Assembly (NCBI GenBank): GCA_958450365.1
Contig: CAUEEP010000877.1
Location: forward strand, 234,001-298,000
Reading direction: 5' to 3'
DNA from: Mesorhabditis belari
Taxonomy: Eukaryota; Nematoda; Chromadorea; Rhabditida; Rhabditidae
Length of the DNA: 64,000 nucleotides
The notes under the pieces were generated by a model that worked only from the letters and a program-made list of their open reading frames with translations, had not been told where the DNA came from and made no database searches. Position numbers and translations under genes: made by a program. Below, in pieces: positions 42,000 through 52,538 of this stretch; the stretch's first letter is position 1; every line of letters starts with the position of its first letter.

Positions 42000-42650
42000 T
42001 TTTCTATTATTTTCTATGGTGAAAGCTTTGTTTTTGTGACTTTTTAGTTGAAAAAAACGCAAAAAGAATAAAATGAAATGAACAAGAATTAAAAAAATGA
42101 AATTTCGGGCAAATTGGAGGAGTACAGTAGTTTTACCACGCTTTAAACCCAGGATTTTCTCGGAAAAGGCTGCAAGTAGTGAATTCAGATCTCTTCATTG
42201 ACTAGCTTGCTATTTGTTAGTTAAAACCTGGGAATTTCGACTATTGTTGAGCAAGCCAGTCTTATAAAAGATTAGAGTTAGAAAAACAATGATTGCCATC
42301 AATACTTTACTCTGTTTAGGAAATCAATCCGCTTTCTATCCCAATTCGATTTTTATACTCTAACATAAGTTTTCTATTATTGTCACGTTAGTTTGCCATA
42401 CTGTGACATTGCTGATTGTTGGAAAAGCAAGGTATGGTAGCTTTCTAGGTGTTTCAGGGAGATTTTTGGCTAAAAAACTGCCGTAACAACGGTTACGATG
42501 GCTTTTTCCAGCGAGGAGGTAGCTAGAAGCACCATAATAGTGCTATGATAGCCTCCCCTTAAGCTTTTAGGAAACGTTTACTGTCTGAAGGAATTTGCAA
42601 CGCCAGATTACCAGTTTCATTTCAGATTAGAACTCCTGCAAGAAATCAAT
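42000..42650. repeat. Dispersed repeat (match to 57640-57960) and intergenic sequence
   Basis: 42000-42320 matches 57650-57965 (CTATGGTGAAAGCTTTGTTT and following). The remainder to 42650 shows no recognisable gene. Confidence 0.5.
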
Positions 42651-42651
42651 T

Positions 42652-43137
42652 TCACGAAGCAATTAGAGTATCATCCTCATATTCATTCTTTGATCGCCTG
42701 TTCAACGGCTCCAAATTGCCCTCTAATCTTGACAGAGATTTATGGACTTGGAGAACTCTTGACTCTAGCCAGAAATCTTGGATTGGCTTTATTCTGTGGC
42801 AGTTGGCACTTGCGGTGGTGGGTGGGTGCCTGTCGACAAGTAGAGGTCGATGTAGAAGTCTTGGACAATCTTCTCCATCGCCGCTCTTGAGTTGGTTCTT
42901 GTGCCGTTGTTGTCCTTGAGGGCTGTGAAGACCTGTCTCCCTTGGATGGGTCCTCGTCGACACCTCTTGATGCTTTGTCTTGCTTCGGCCGCTTCCAGGA
43001 GCTTTCGCTTGCGGTGGTTGCTGTGATCCATCTTGAAGTGGTTGCGGCATGCTTTGTCCGCCACTCTTCGTTCCAGCTCTGTGGAGTTTGGTTCCAATTC
43101 ATACTCGGCTTTTCGAACCACTTTTTCAACCAATGAA
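42652..43137 (-). mobile_element. RTE-like LINE fragment (inter-domain region before reverse transcriptase)
   Basis: Minus-strand frame reads ELERRVADKACRNHFKMDHS, KLLEAAEARQSIKRCRRGPI, QGRQVFTALKDNNGTRTNSR and AAMEKIVQDFYIDLYLST. This is the linker between endonuclease and reverse transcriptase of RTE-like elements. After about 42790 the frame shifts (PQNKANPRFLARVKS) and decays. Its first residues (VEKVVRKAEYELE) are not LINE but the shared receptor 3' block, so the element or a rearrangement broke into that block exactly there. Confidence 0.7.
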
Positions 43138-43309
43138 AAACTTGATCACCATATTTCTTTTAAGGATCCTGAAAAATAATGCGCTTGAACATGAAGTTTA
43201 AGCTAAGATTTTACAGGCATCGAATTGTTAGCTATCAGAGAAAGCACAAAATCCGAGTTCTTTTCATTTTTTATCGGGTCTAATGACATCAGGCTTTCGT
43301 TGTTGTACC

Positions 43310-46262
43310 TTAAAAGGCAGTGGAATCTCCAATTCGTGATATGAATCGTTTTTTGAGACGCTGAAAACGAAATAATCTAATCATATTGTTGTCAATGTTC
43401 CATTCTTTTTCTATTCACTTACCTGATAAAGTTTAATGAAAAGATCTCGATAGTATTTTGTCACAAAAAGAACGATGAGACAATTGCCGGAGGAATGCAA
43501 AGTGGTTATCATTATTGCATTGGATAAAATGTTTTCTGAAAAGGAAACCGTATAAATAGGAGTTTTAAATACTTACTTGTTTGCTTATCTTGAACAAATG
43601 TTGATAAAATTATTACAATCAAAGGTAGAACACATATTGTCCCCAAAAAGATTATCTAGATATTTTTAATGACACTTTTTTTGCAATTAGTTTAAGTGAG
43701 GTTTTGACTAGGGAATTTTGTCAAGTCAAGATCGAGTTTTCACATGAGCCTTGGCCCATCTGATAGAGTTTTCATCGGGGATTCTGAGTCCGCTTTTTGT
43801 TTTACCGGAACGCTTCTGTAACACGAGATATTTGGCATACAAAATTTGGCTTTTTTTCGGCTGATTTACAAGCTTTACTCATTACTTGTTACCTTCTGCC
43901 TTCTGGCCACAGAAGCGTTTCGAAAAAAACTAAAAGCAGATGCAGAATCCTTGATGAAAAGTCTATCAGATGGGCCAAAGCGCATGCGAAAACTCGTTCT
44001 TGACTTGACAAAATTCCCTAGTAAGATTATCGAATAGATCTGTGAACACAAAATCGGTCGGTCGTTCCCTTTTTGAAACCGAGAGGTCGAGATAAATTTG
44101 CAAGAACGAAACAAGGGTGGAAAATTGTATCGAAGACAAATTCTATCAACTTCATCGCCTCTAGACAGCCCGACTTTGCTGCAGGGATCGAAAAACTGGC
44201 TACTCGTTGGCAAAAGTGTATTGATTCTAACGGTTGTTATTTTGATTAATTTGATTACTTTAAATAAAAATTTTTGCAATTGGAAATTAAGAAAAATGCG
44301 GTTATTCACCGGAGTACCTAATAAATATCATCCGAGAAACCACTCATGTACCTGAACGAACGAAACTCGTAATAATTGTTGATGCATCGTTTGTATTTTG
44401 ATACCCAGAGGAGGCCCGAGATGAGGAAGTTTGTATAAAAGAGTCACAATAACAATGACCCCACTAAAAGCTTAACTTTGAGACGATTTAAGTTACTCCG
44501 GTATTACTTAACAAATAAGTCGAACGTATTTTTAGTTTAAAGTATGAGCTCGACACGGACTTTAATTTATTTAAAAGATCAACCTCATCAAAAGGACCCC
44601 GAGAAGTCCGGATAATGCAAGTGTCAGGGGAAAATTTGAATCGTTGATAAGAACAGAGCAATCAACTGAAGCTATGGTCTAAGAATTGTTTAATTGTCTT
44701 TTTCTCTAAAAATTTTTAATGTAAATAAAGTTACCCTATTATTTTCGTGTATTTGATAGGGAATCACCAAATGATCAGTGTAAAAGCCCATAGTGATCGC
44801 CCAAAGAAATGCGCTCGTGTAAAAAAACTAAAAAAATTAACATTTTTCAAAATTGATTCCTTTTCATACAGAAAATATTTGTCGAACTCGAATTTCCCAT
44901 TCTGGGGACGATATAGCGAGACATCGAAGAAAAAAGTTATACGAATGTAAAAGAAGATGAAAGATATAGAGAAATACATAAATGTGCTAGAATTTGCAGT
45001 TAACAAGAAACAATAACCATCTCATCTTACAAGAAATATGAGAATCTCCCATTGACTGAAATTTATTGAACTTGCTGAAATGATGGTGAGAGATGGGATA
45101 ACGACGGGGCGAGCGAAGGACAAAGTAATCGTGATTGATAGGGAACATAGCTAAAATGAGATGTTGAAGGGGGTAACAATCGAGGCTGATTCCAAGTGAG
45201 AAATTTTTATCGCCGATAACTATTATTTTGTTTTTATTTGATGCCTTTTATACCAAAAATAGGAGAAACAAATCGGCTGATTGATTTCCTGCCATATTCG
45301 GCAACATTTTGTTGATGAACATCTCCTGCTGCGGGAGACAGGTTTGAACGAGCCAACTGGCAAGTCACAGTTAGCACAATTGGAAATTTTCCTGCAACAT
45401 TGCTATATTTGCGGGAAAATTCATGGAGGCCGAAGTAAAGGAAAGTCGAGAACAATCAATTGGGCAAGAAATGGAATTTGCCGTAACAGCCGTAACTCGA
45501 TGTTCATGTCAAAATGATAAAAGGATTTGATGGTCGACACAGAAGTTTGTAGAAGGTACAGAAACTTGATTGGCCAACGTTGCAATCACAGCAGCCGCTC
45601 AAGTCGCACAAATTGGCCACCCTAATTTGGCTTCCGTCTTTTACGTTTGAAAAATGCCGTTCTTATCGAAAGGATATTTTCTTCGTTTTTCAAAAAAATC
45701 AGGTATGATCTGTATCTATCAGATAACAGGAGTGTTTGATTTAGATCGGAAATCCTGGATACAAATCACCAAGATAGACTGGAAATGAGTTATTGTCAAT
45801 GCCCCATAAAATATTTAAGCTGTTCACCCAATTGAAAGCAACTTTCTTCAGGGCCAGATTGACAGTCTTGGACCACTCGACCACGCGTATAAAGGAGCTT
45901 CAGTAATTCCACTTTTTACAAAAAACGGTCCCACTAACCTAATTTGATTTTTCAAAATTAGATAAAATTTTACACATATAGCCAAATCGGTTCAGCCGTT
46001 TTTTCTAAAATCGCATAACATACAGACACACAGATATACTCTCTCTCTCTTACAATCAGTAGCGATCAAAACGATCATTTCGCTTAGAATCAACGCAAAA
46101 TTATCATATACTTACAATGATCGCAATTTGAAGCATTCTGAACGTTTTAATATGATCTGGAGCTTTCACACAACTGAATATACCAATGGTGAGTGAGCAA
46201 ATAATGCCATCGATTAGAAGTGGAATTAAATAAAGAGTCTCGAGAATTGAATATTCTGACAT
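43310..46262 (-). CDS. Chemoreceptor copy D (SRH/SRI-like 7TM GPCR), nine exons, intact
   Basis: Minus-strand exons 46262-46116, 45150-45031, 44986-44870, 44827-44735, 44678-44584, 44463-44352, 43655-43577, 43535-43423 and 43360-43310 join to 308 codons plus stop. All splice sites are GT/AG. Differences from copy A include ARPVVIPS in TM2, SPEWEIRVRQIFS after TM3, TIASVDCSVLINDSN in extracellular loop 2 and an earlier stop in exon 9 (IGDSTAF then TAA), so the tail is short. TM7 retains HSSGNC and TKYYRDLF. It is the only copy on the minus strand; its intron 1 lacks part of the antisense-frame block (the MSSSEDE start). Confidence 0.85.
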
Positions 46263-46920
46263 TAGAGTCTGATAGTGGGAAAAGTGAGCCCAATGTGACT
46301 GTTTGTGAACCCAGGAAGTAGAGTGGGCAAATTGGAAATGAAAATGGAAGCAGGTGTTTTTTGAGAGTCAGGGGACAGCTGTAAACTTTAAGAAATAGTT
46401 TTCGGCCTGTGATGAAAATTTGTTAAACCTTACTGTTTACCCTGATTTTAGGATACGATCACCTATCATGATCCTGGTTACATCACTTATTGTTATCAAG
46501 GTGAGTTTTGTAACTTCAGAAGTTTCCCATAGCTTTTTCTTTATCTTTTCGTTTTTATTTATGCTTAATTTTTTTAAATTTATTTATTATATATATATGT
46601 CGCAGCCGCTCGTGATTTTCAGCCGCTAGTGATTGAATCACCAACGGCTAGCCGATGGTGATTGAAAGTTTTTTTAATGAAACATTTGGAATACAATGCA
46701 GATTTACCTCAAATGCAAACAAAAAAGTTAGGTTAATTTGATTGATTTTGATTTTCAGCCGCTAGTGATTGAATCACCAGCACCAGCAAGTCGAAGACTT
46801 CGAACCAGGAACAATCAAGCTAGGAAACACTGCATGACAATAGCAAGGGATAGAGAAATGTGGAAGCAGGTTGTGATCTGCGCAAATAGGAACACCTGAG
46901 TGCGAAGACAGATCAAAAAA
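46263..46920 (+). other. Upstream region of copy D with divergent exon-like piece
   Basis: 46263-46440 is the shared receptor upstream block in inverted form. At 46452-46500, after CTGATTTTAG, is a piece reading IRSPIMILVTSLIV ending at AAG/GTGAGT, matching 31492-31540 (minus). At 46605-46640 and 46758-46790 are direct copies of TTTTCAGCCGCTAGTGATTG. No complete gene is seen. Confidence 0.4.
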
Positions 46921-48453
46921 AAAATTCCCAATTCTGCTAACTCAACAATGACGTACGTCAGTTTATCATCTTCAATAGCTTCATCATCGCTAAACTTGAA
47001 AGAAAAGTTAAATAAGAAATGATTCTGATTTTCTGCGAGCGGAGTGGCTTGTCAGTCGGCTCGTTCAAACCTGTCTCCCGCAGCAGGAGATGTTCATCAA
47101 CCAAATGTTGCCGAATATGGCAGGAAATCAATCAGCCGATTTGTTTCTGCTCTTTTTGGTATCTTTTTGGTATCAAATAAAAACAAAATAATAGTAATCG
47201 GCGATAAAAATTTCTCACTTGGAATCAGCCTCGATTGTTCCCCCCTTTAACATCTCATTTTAGCTGTGTTCCTTATCAATGACGATTACTTTGTCCTTCA
47301 CTCGCCCCGTCCTTATCCCATCTTTCACCATCATTTCAGCAAGTTCAATAAATTTCAGTCAAACGGAGCTTCTCATATCTGTTGTAAGATGAGATGGTTT
47401 TTGTTTCTTGTCAACTGCAAATTCTAGCACATTTATTTATTTCTCACTATCTTTCATGCTCTTTTACATGTGTATAACCTTTTGCTTCGATGTCTCGCTA
47501 TATCGTCTCCAGAATGGAAAATCCGTGTTCGACAAATATTTTCTGTATGAAAAGAAATCAATTTTGAAAAATGTTAACTTTTTTAGTTTTTTTATACGAA
47601 CGGAGTTCTTTTTTCGATCACAAGCTTCTTTTACATTGATTATTTGGTGATTCCCTATCAAATACACGAAAAAAATAGGGTAACTTTATTTACATTAAAA
47701 ATTTTTAGAGAAAAAGACAATTAAACAATTCTTAGACCATAGCTTCAATTGATTGCTCTGTTCTTTTAAACGAATCAAATTTTCCCCTGACACTTGCATT
47801 CGGCGGACTTCTCGGGGTCTTTCTGATGAGGTCATACTTTAAACAAAAAATACGTTTAACTTATTTGTTTAGCAATACCGAGTAACTTAAATCTTCTCAA
47901 AGTTAAGCTTTTAGTTGGGGCATTGTTATTGTAACTCTTTTGTACAAACTTCCTCATCTCGGGCCTCCTCTGAGTATCAAAATACAAACGATGCATCAAC
48001 AATTATTACGAGTTTCGTTAGTTCAGGTAAATGAGTGGCTTCTCATTAAAATTAAAATAACTGCATTTTTCTTAATGATTTCCAATTGCAAAAATCTTTA
48101 TTTAAAAAAAAGCAAATTAATCAAAATAACAACCGTTAGAATCAATACACTTTTGCCAACGAGTAGCCAGTTTTTCGATCCCTGCAGCAAAGTCGGGCTG
48201 TCTAGAGGCGATGAAGTTGATAGAATTTGTCTTCGATAAAATTTTCCACCCTTGTTTCGTTCTTGCAAATTTATCTCGACCTCTCGGTTTCAAAAAGGGA
48301 ACGACCGACCGATTTTGTGTTCACAGATCTATTCGATTATCTTAGTGAAATGCTCACTTCAACCCCTTGTAAAAAAAGTGTGATTAAAAATATCTAGATC
48401 ATCTTTTTGCTGACAATATCTTTTCTACCTTTGATTATAATATTTTTATCAAC
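46921..48453 (+). pseudogene. Chemoreceptor copy E, truncated at both ends
   Basis: Sequence enters inside intron 1 at about 46921. Exons 2-6 are complete and open: 47264-47383, 47428-47544, 47587-47679, 47736-47830 and 47915-48026. Exon 7 starts at 48398 (IIFLLTISFLPL) and is cut at about 48453. Exon 1 (with the start codon), TM7 and the tail are absent. The right break adjoins the last exon of the SRG-like gene. Codons that remain show no stop, so the truncation is recent. Confidence 0.8.
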
Positions 48454-48704
48454 AACAAAAAATATTAAGCTAGCTGACAAAACGATTGAAAAGGAAAAAT
48501 CGCGATGAATATCACAAATCTCAATGCGATCTCATATTTGTTGTCCTTGTGTTCACAGAAATAATCGAAGAAGTGATCGGCTTTTCTTTTGGTTTCCGCA
48601 AGAAGAATACACTTGTGATGCTAAAAACAAACAAAAAGTTTAATAATTTTTTTCAATTTCAGTATTTCTCGACTATTCAGGTTCGAAAATATAAAGAACC
48701 GATT

Positions 48705-51154
48705 TCAAAAAGAAGTTTCCTTTCCGATTGAAGTTTCGTTGGACAATTTATCTTGAATATTGACCTTTTTTGAACTTGTTGAGTTTGTTAAAATCAAAAC
48801 ATTAGAGAGACTATAAAGAAAACCTGTTGATCCCAACGAAAAAGATCGCCTGAAAGGAGTATGGCGTCGAATAGAGTAATTCAGAGACGTTGGCGCCAAA
48901 AAAGTATGAGCAAATGTTTTGCGTGAAATTGAGAATGATTGTGTTGGCGATTATGAGAAACGAGAATGTCAACATCTGCAATTATAAAGCAATAAAGGAA
49001 ACTTTGTATTTTGTCTGTTCTGAAACCAGAATTACCACAATGTATTCTCTTTTTACAGCCAATAATTATAGCTAATTTTTTTTGAAAATTACCCTCCAAT
49101 TTTGAAGGAAAGAACATGTAGAGAATCAAGGCTTTTTGATGCTCATTTGACATTGTTTGCCAAATTAATATTTTCTTAAGTGAAAATTAATATTTTCTTA
49201 AGTTGACACCAAAATGGGTTTCTTTTGAAGAAAGTGCTCAAACTGTCACATATGACAATAGCCGGCAGTTTTCAATTCACCAACCCAACAGATTCAATCA
49301 CTAAAACGCCAACTTTTTAGAGCTATAAGTTTTGCGTTTCAGCTTCAATTTTGCTGAAATTTTGCTATTCTTCTAGAAAGAGTTTAGAAAATAGACGTGC
49401 TTTTGATTGACTACGTTTAATTAGAAATTTCAGAAAACTCAGATGGTTTTTGAGAGAAATTCAGGCGATCAGGCATTTGGTTTTGATTCTGGCGATATAT
49501 TGCCAATTAAAAGACTTGATCGTTACTTGTAAAGTCTTAAATTTAACAAAAACTTGCTATAATTACAAATTTTTCAGAATATTCGGCGTTAAATAGTTTT
49601 TTGTTATCTTAAAAGCTGAATTTGAGGACCGAAAAACAAGGTGTCACCCTGTAAGTGCTCATTAAAGGGGGGATTAATCGCGGCCGGGTGACCATAAAAA
49701 TTTTTTTACGGCAACCACCTGTTTTTTTATTTTAATATCGCAGATTTTATCATAAAAAGAATAAAAATCACCCGACTAGAGTGATTTGATGGGTTTACAA
49801 ATTTTTGGAGACGCTGCAAGCTTGGAAAAAAATAAGATCGTCACTCATCAGACACCTCAGCACAGTCTAGATCGATTGAGTTTTAATTGCAGATAAATTT
49901 AAAAACAAAATAAAAAGCACAAAAAACAATAAAAATAAGTTGTTAATCTATAATTCTTCCTCTTGCTCACTTTCATCTTCGCTCAAGTACAGCAGTTTCT
50001 CAAATCGGCTTCCTAACTTGGTCAATTTCTAGTGCATCCCCAACAGAAATGACTGGATCTCCCCCATCTTCAGCGCTTTGATTGACGCAATTAGATCTTT
50101 TTTTTTTCATTCGATTGTGGTTTTCTTTTGTTTCCTAACATAAGTTTTCTTGGCTTTCGAAAAAACAAGAGTATTTAGAAGACCATAAGCTAGATTAGCT
50201 TAATGATCTTTTGCATTATCTAAAAATAAAATCTCCACCTTGAGATGTTAAAAACCAAAAGTGTAGATCGAAAGTCTAAAGAAAACAAAAAAGAAAACAT
50301 AATGCCTGACTTTTGCTTTACTTTCGCACTTACCTTGTAGATGAACTACGCGAGCCTTGCAGCGTCTCCAAAAATTTGTAAACCCATCAAATCACTCTAG
50401 TCGGGTGATTTTTATTCTTTTTATAATAAAATCAGCGATATTAAAATAAAAAAACAGGCGGTTGCCGTAAAAAATTTTTTATGGTCACCCGGCCGCGATT
50501 AATACCCCCCCTTTAAAGTGATGCTAACCCACTTGAAAAAGCAATAACAATTCGGATCGTGTAATCTTTCCATCTCTTCTCAAAGCTTTCATCCTTCGCC
50601 AGGTCATAAAATCCAAAGAGCACATGAGAAAATTGAAGAAATTCACGATATAATCATCGAAATAGATACCACCCTCCATGAGATTTGGTGGAAAGAAGGA
50701 GATCTTTACTTGAGCCACCGCAATTCGAATCACAAATGGCAATGCCACTTGTACAAGTGGCCATTTGAGGGTGTATCGAAAGAGAAACCCGTCAAAATGA
50801 ACGGCAAAGAAGCGATTTATTGAGATCATCAATTGACAATGCTGAGCCATATCGTAGAGGGGATAATAAAGGATGATCTTGTCGAAGAGACCCATAGAGA
50901 ACCAATAAAACGGCCATCCACACTGATATTTCTTCAATAAATAAGTTGGCGCCAACCGGCAATAAATGTAGGGCATATAGCAGACAGAATAGGCGAATCG
51001 AATAATATTCTCGGCGGTGGCCAGCAATCTGAATTACGAAATCTGAATAATCTTGAATTCAAATAATAACCCACCGAATTGGAAGCGACAATCGATTATT
51101 CGTCGCCGAGAAATAGATTCCCAATGGTGAAATGATAAGATTTAGGGAAATGGT
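48705..51154 (-). CDS. SRG-like chemoreceptor, partial, with a transposon in an intron
   Basis: Minus strand. Exon 51154-51075 reads TISLNLIISPLGIYFSATNN and joins in phase with 51028-50533 (LLATAENIIRFAYSVCYMPY, then KIILYYPLYDMAQHCQLMIS and INRFFAVHFDGF). H/Q-x-x-x-x-INRFFAV followed by W-x6-LP is the TM3-TM4 pattern of nematode SRG/SRV receptors. That exon ends at CAA/GTGGGT. Later exons are at about 49153-49092 (EHQKALILYMFF) and 48970-48820 (MLTFSFLIIANTII then YSTPYSFQAIFFVGINR, TM6-TM7), with a tail NIQDKLSNETSIGKE ending at 48707. One frame change near 48815 and the absence of a TM1 exon make it doubtful as a working gene. The TTAA element 49666-50512 lies in its middle intron. Confidence 0.6.
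49666..50512. mobile_element. TTAA-flanked transposon with 155-base inverted ends
   Basis: Left end AGGGGGGATTAATCGCGGCC and right end, inverted, AGGGGGGGTATTAATCGCGG. The arms match over about 155 bases (49666-49820 and 50357-50512), including ACGGCAACCACCTG and the ACTAGAGTGATTTGATGGG region. TTAA occurs on both sides (49662-49665, 50513-50516), and the paralogous locus at 41375-41378 has a single TTAA with matching flanks, proving the insertion. Inside, on the minus strand, frames read SNCVNQSAEDGGDPVISVGD and, shifted, FEKLLYLSEDESEQEEEL with a stop; a donor (CTACAAG/GTAAGT) is at about 50333. TTAA targeting is typical of piggyBac. No transposase domain is present. Confidence 0.85.
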
Positions 51155-51307
51155 CTAAACTATTAAAAGATTGAAATTTGATTGAAAGATTGTAACTTGA
51201 ATGCTAATAAATTCAAAAGATACTAATAAGAGTTACGGTTTTTATTTCGAATAGAAAAACGCTCAAACAGCTCCCCTTGTATTTCCTCTTTCTTTTCTAG
51301 CAAGAAG

Positions 51308-51381
51308 ATATTGAATGGCTCAGTGGTTAGAGCATCTGCCCGGAAAGCAAGAAGATCGTGGGTTCAATCCCCTCTCCGGGA
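51308..51381 (+). repeat. tRNA-like sequence, probable pseudogene or SINE
   Basis: TGGCTCAGTGGTTAGAGCA is a near-perfect A box and D arm; GTGGGTTCAATCCC is a B box with a T arm. The anticodon loop (CCGGAAA) lacks U33 and the 5' acceptor strand does not pair with TCCGGGA at the 3' end. So it is unlikely to be a working tRNA. Confidence 0.5.
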
Positions 51382-51399
51382 ATCTATCTTTGCCATTCC

Positions 51400-52500
51400 T
51401 TACTTTCCTTTATCAAATTGTGGCAAGTGTTCACTAAGCGCTCACCAAATACGAGAGAGAATAAATAGAATCTCTCAAAGTGTCTTTCAATTTATAACTG
51501 ATATCCGGTGGATGTTGTAAGCTATCCAAGCCGATCCAACGAGCGAAATACGAGAAATACCAAGTCACAAGATAATATATTCCTAAAAGATACTAAATCA
51601 CTTTCCAGAGACAACCAATTAAGTAAAGACAACAATCTAAAAGCATTTCGAAAAATTCTATTCAGAACAAACCATCTAAAAGCAAGGACAAGATCAACAC
51701 GAAAGCTAGTGTCCAATAGTCATTCGATGCGAAGATTACTTTCAGATTCGATAAAATTCGATTCACAAAATTGTCATTATACATAGATGCCCAATTTTAA
51801 GCCTCGGTTTTAACAGAAGATTTAGAGAATCGAGCCAAGATATGGTATGACGGATCACTGCGATTATTCATTACTTAAAATACCCCCATTCCAAGAAGAG
51901 GGGAATTCAATTTTGTGTGTGCTACTTCTTAGAAAATTATGTACTGCAACACACTATTTAATTGCAAAGAGAGTTAAAAAAATTACCGCAAATCACAGCA
52001 AATCAGAGACGACGAAACTCTTGAAATAAGCGCCGATTATTGGATTCTCGTGAGCAAAAAGCGAACGACCTAAAATTGTTGGTTTTGAATGGTGTGGCTA
52101 ACAATTTCTTGTAAGGAAAAAACATAATATGCATAAGTGTGCCTTGTTTTAAATATCATTTGATGGACTCTCGCATGGTTCACGAATGGCTTAAATTTCA
52201 CATTACTGAGAAAACCCCCACAATGTCATTGTCGAAAACTTAATCTTGATGATCCTAATAGCCCTGTGAAATTAAATTCGGAAAACATTTGCTTACAAGT
52301 AAATTGAAATATCTTTCAAAAGATATTGAAATATCTTTTGAAATAAACTAACAACCTTTTGAAAAAAAAGGCACTAAATTTAGACCACAAACATCCTGGA
52401 TTCGATTGGCTTCTTTAAGACTGTGGTTTCCTTGGGATAGGATATAGGAAAAACACCTGTTTCCATTTCTATTTCCACTCTACTTTTTGGGTTCAGAAAC
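51400..52500. other. Intergenic with unassigned open frames
   Basis: A plus frame at 51508-51786 (NERNTRNTKSQDNIFLKDTK and similar, rich in Arg, Asn, Ser, Lys) and another at 51847-52029 have no domain or splice support. Low complexity makes chance opening plausible. The last 60 bases join the receptor upstream block of copy F. Confidence 0.3.
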
Positions 52501-52538
52501 AGTCACATTTGGTTTCCTTTTCCCACTATCAGACTCAA

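Noticed and set aside
42652..43050. 132-codon frame rich in Gln, Arg and Pro on the minus strand
   Set aside because: It is a different frame of the RTE-like LINE fragment; the frame with recognisable LINE residues runs alongside.
51308..51381. Functional tRNA gene
   Set aside because: U33 is missing in the anticodon loop and the acceptor strands do not pair.
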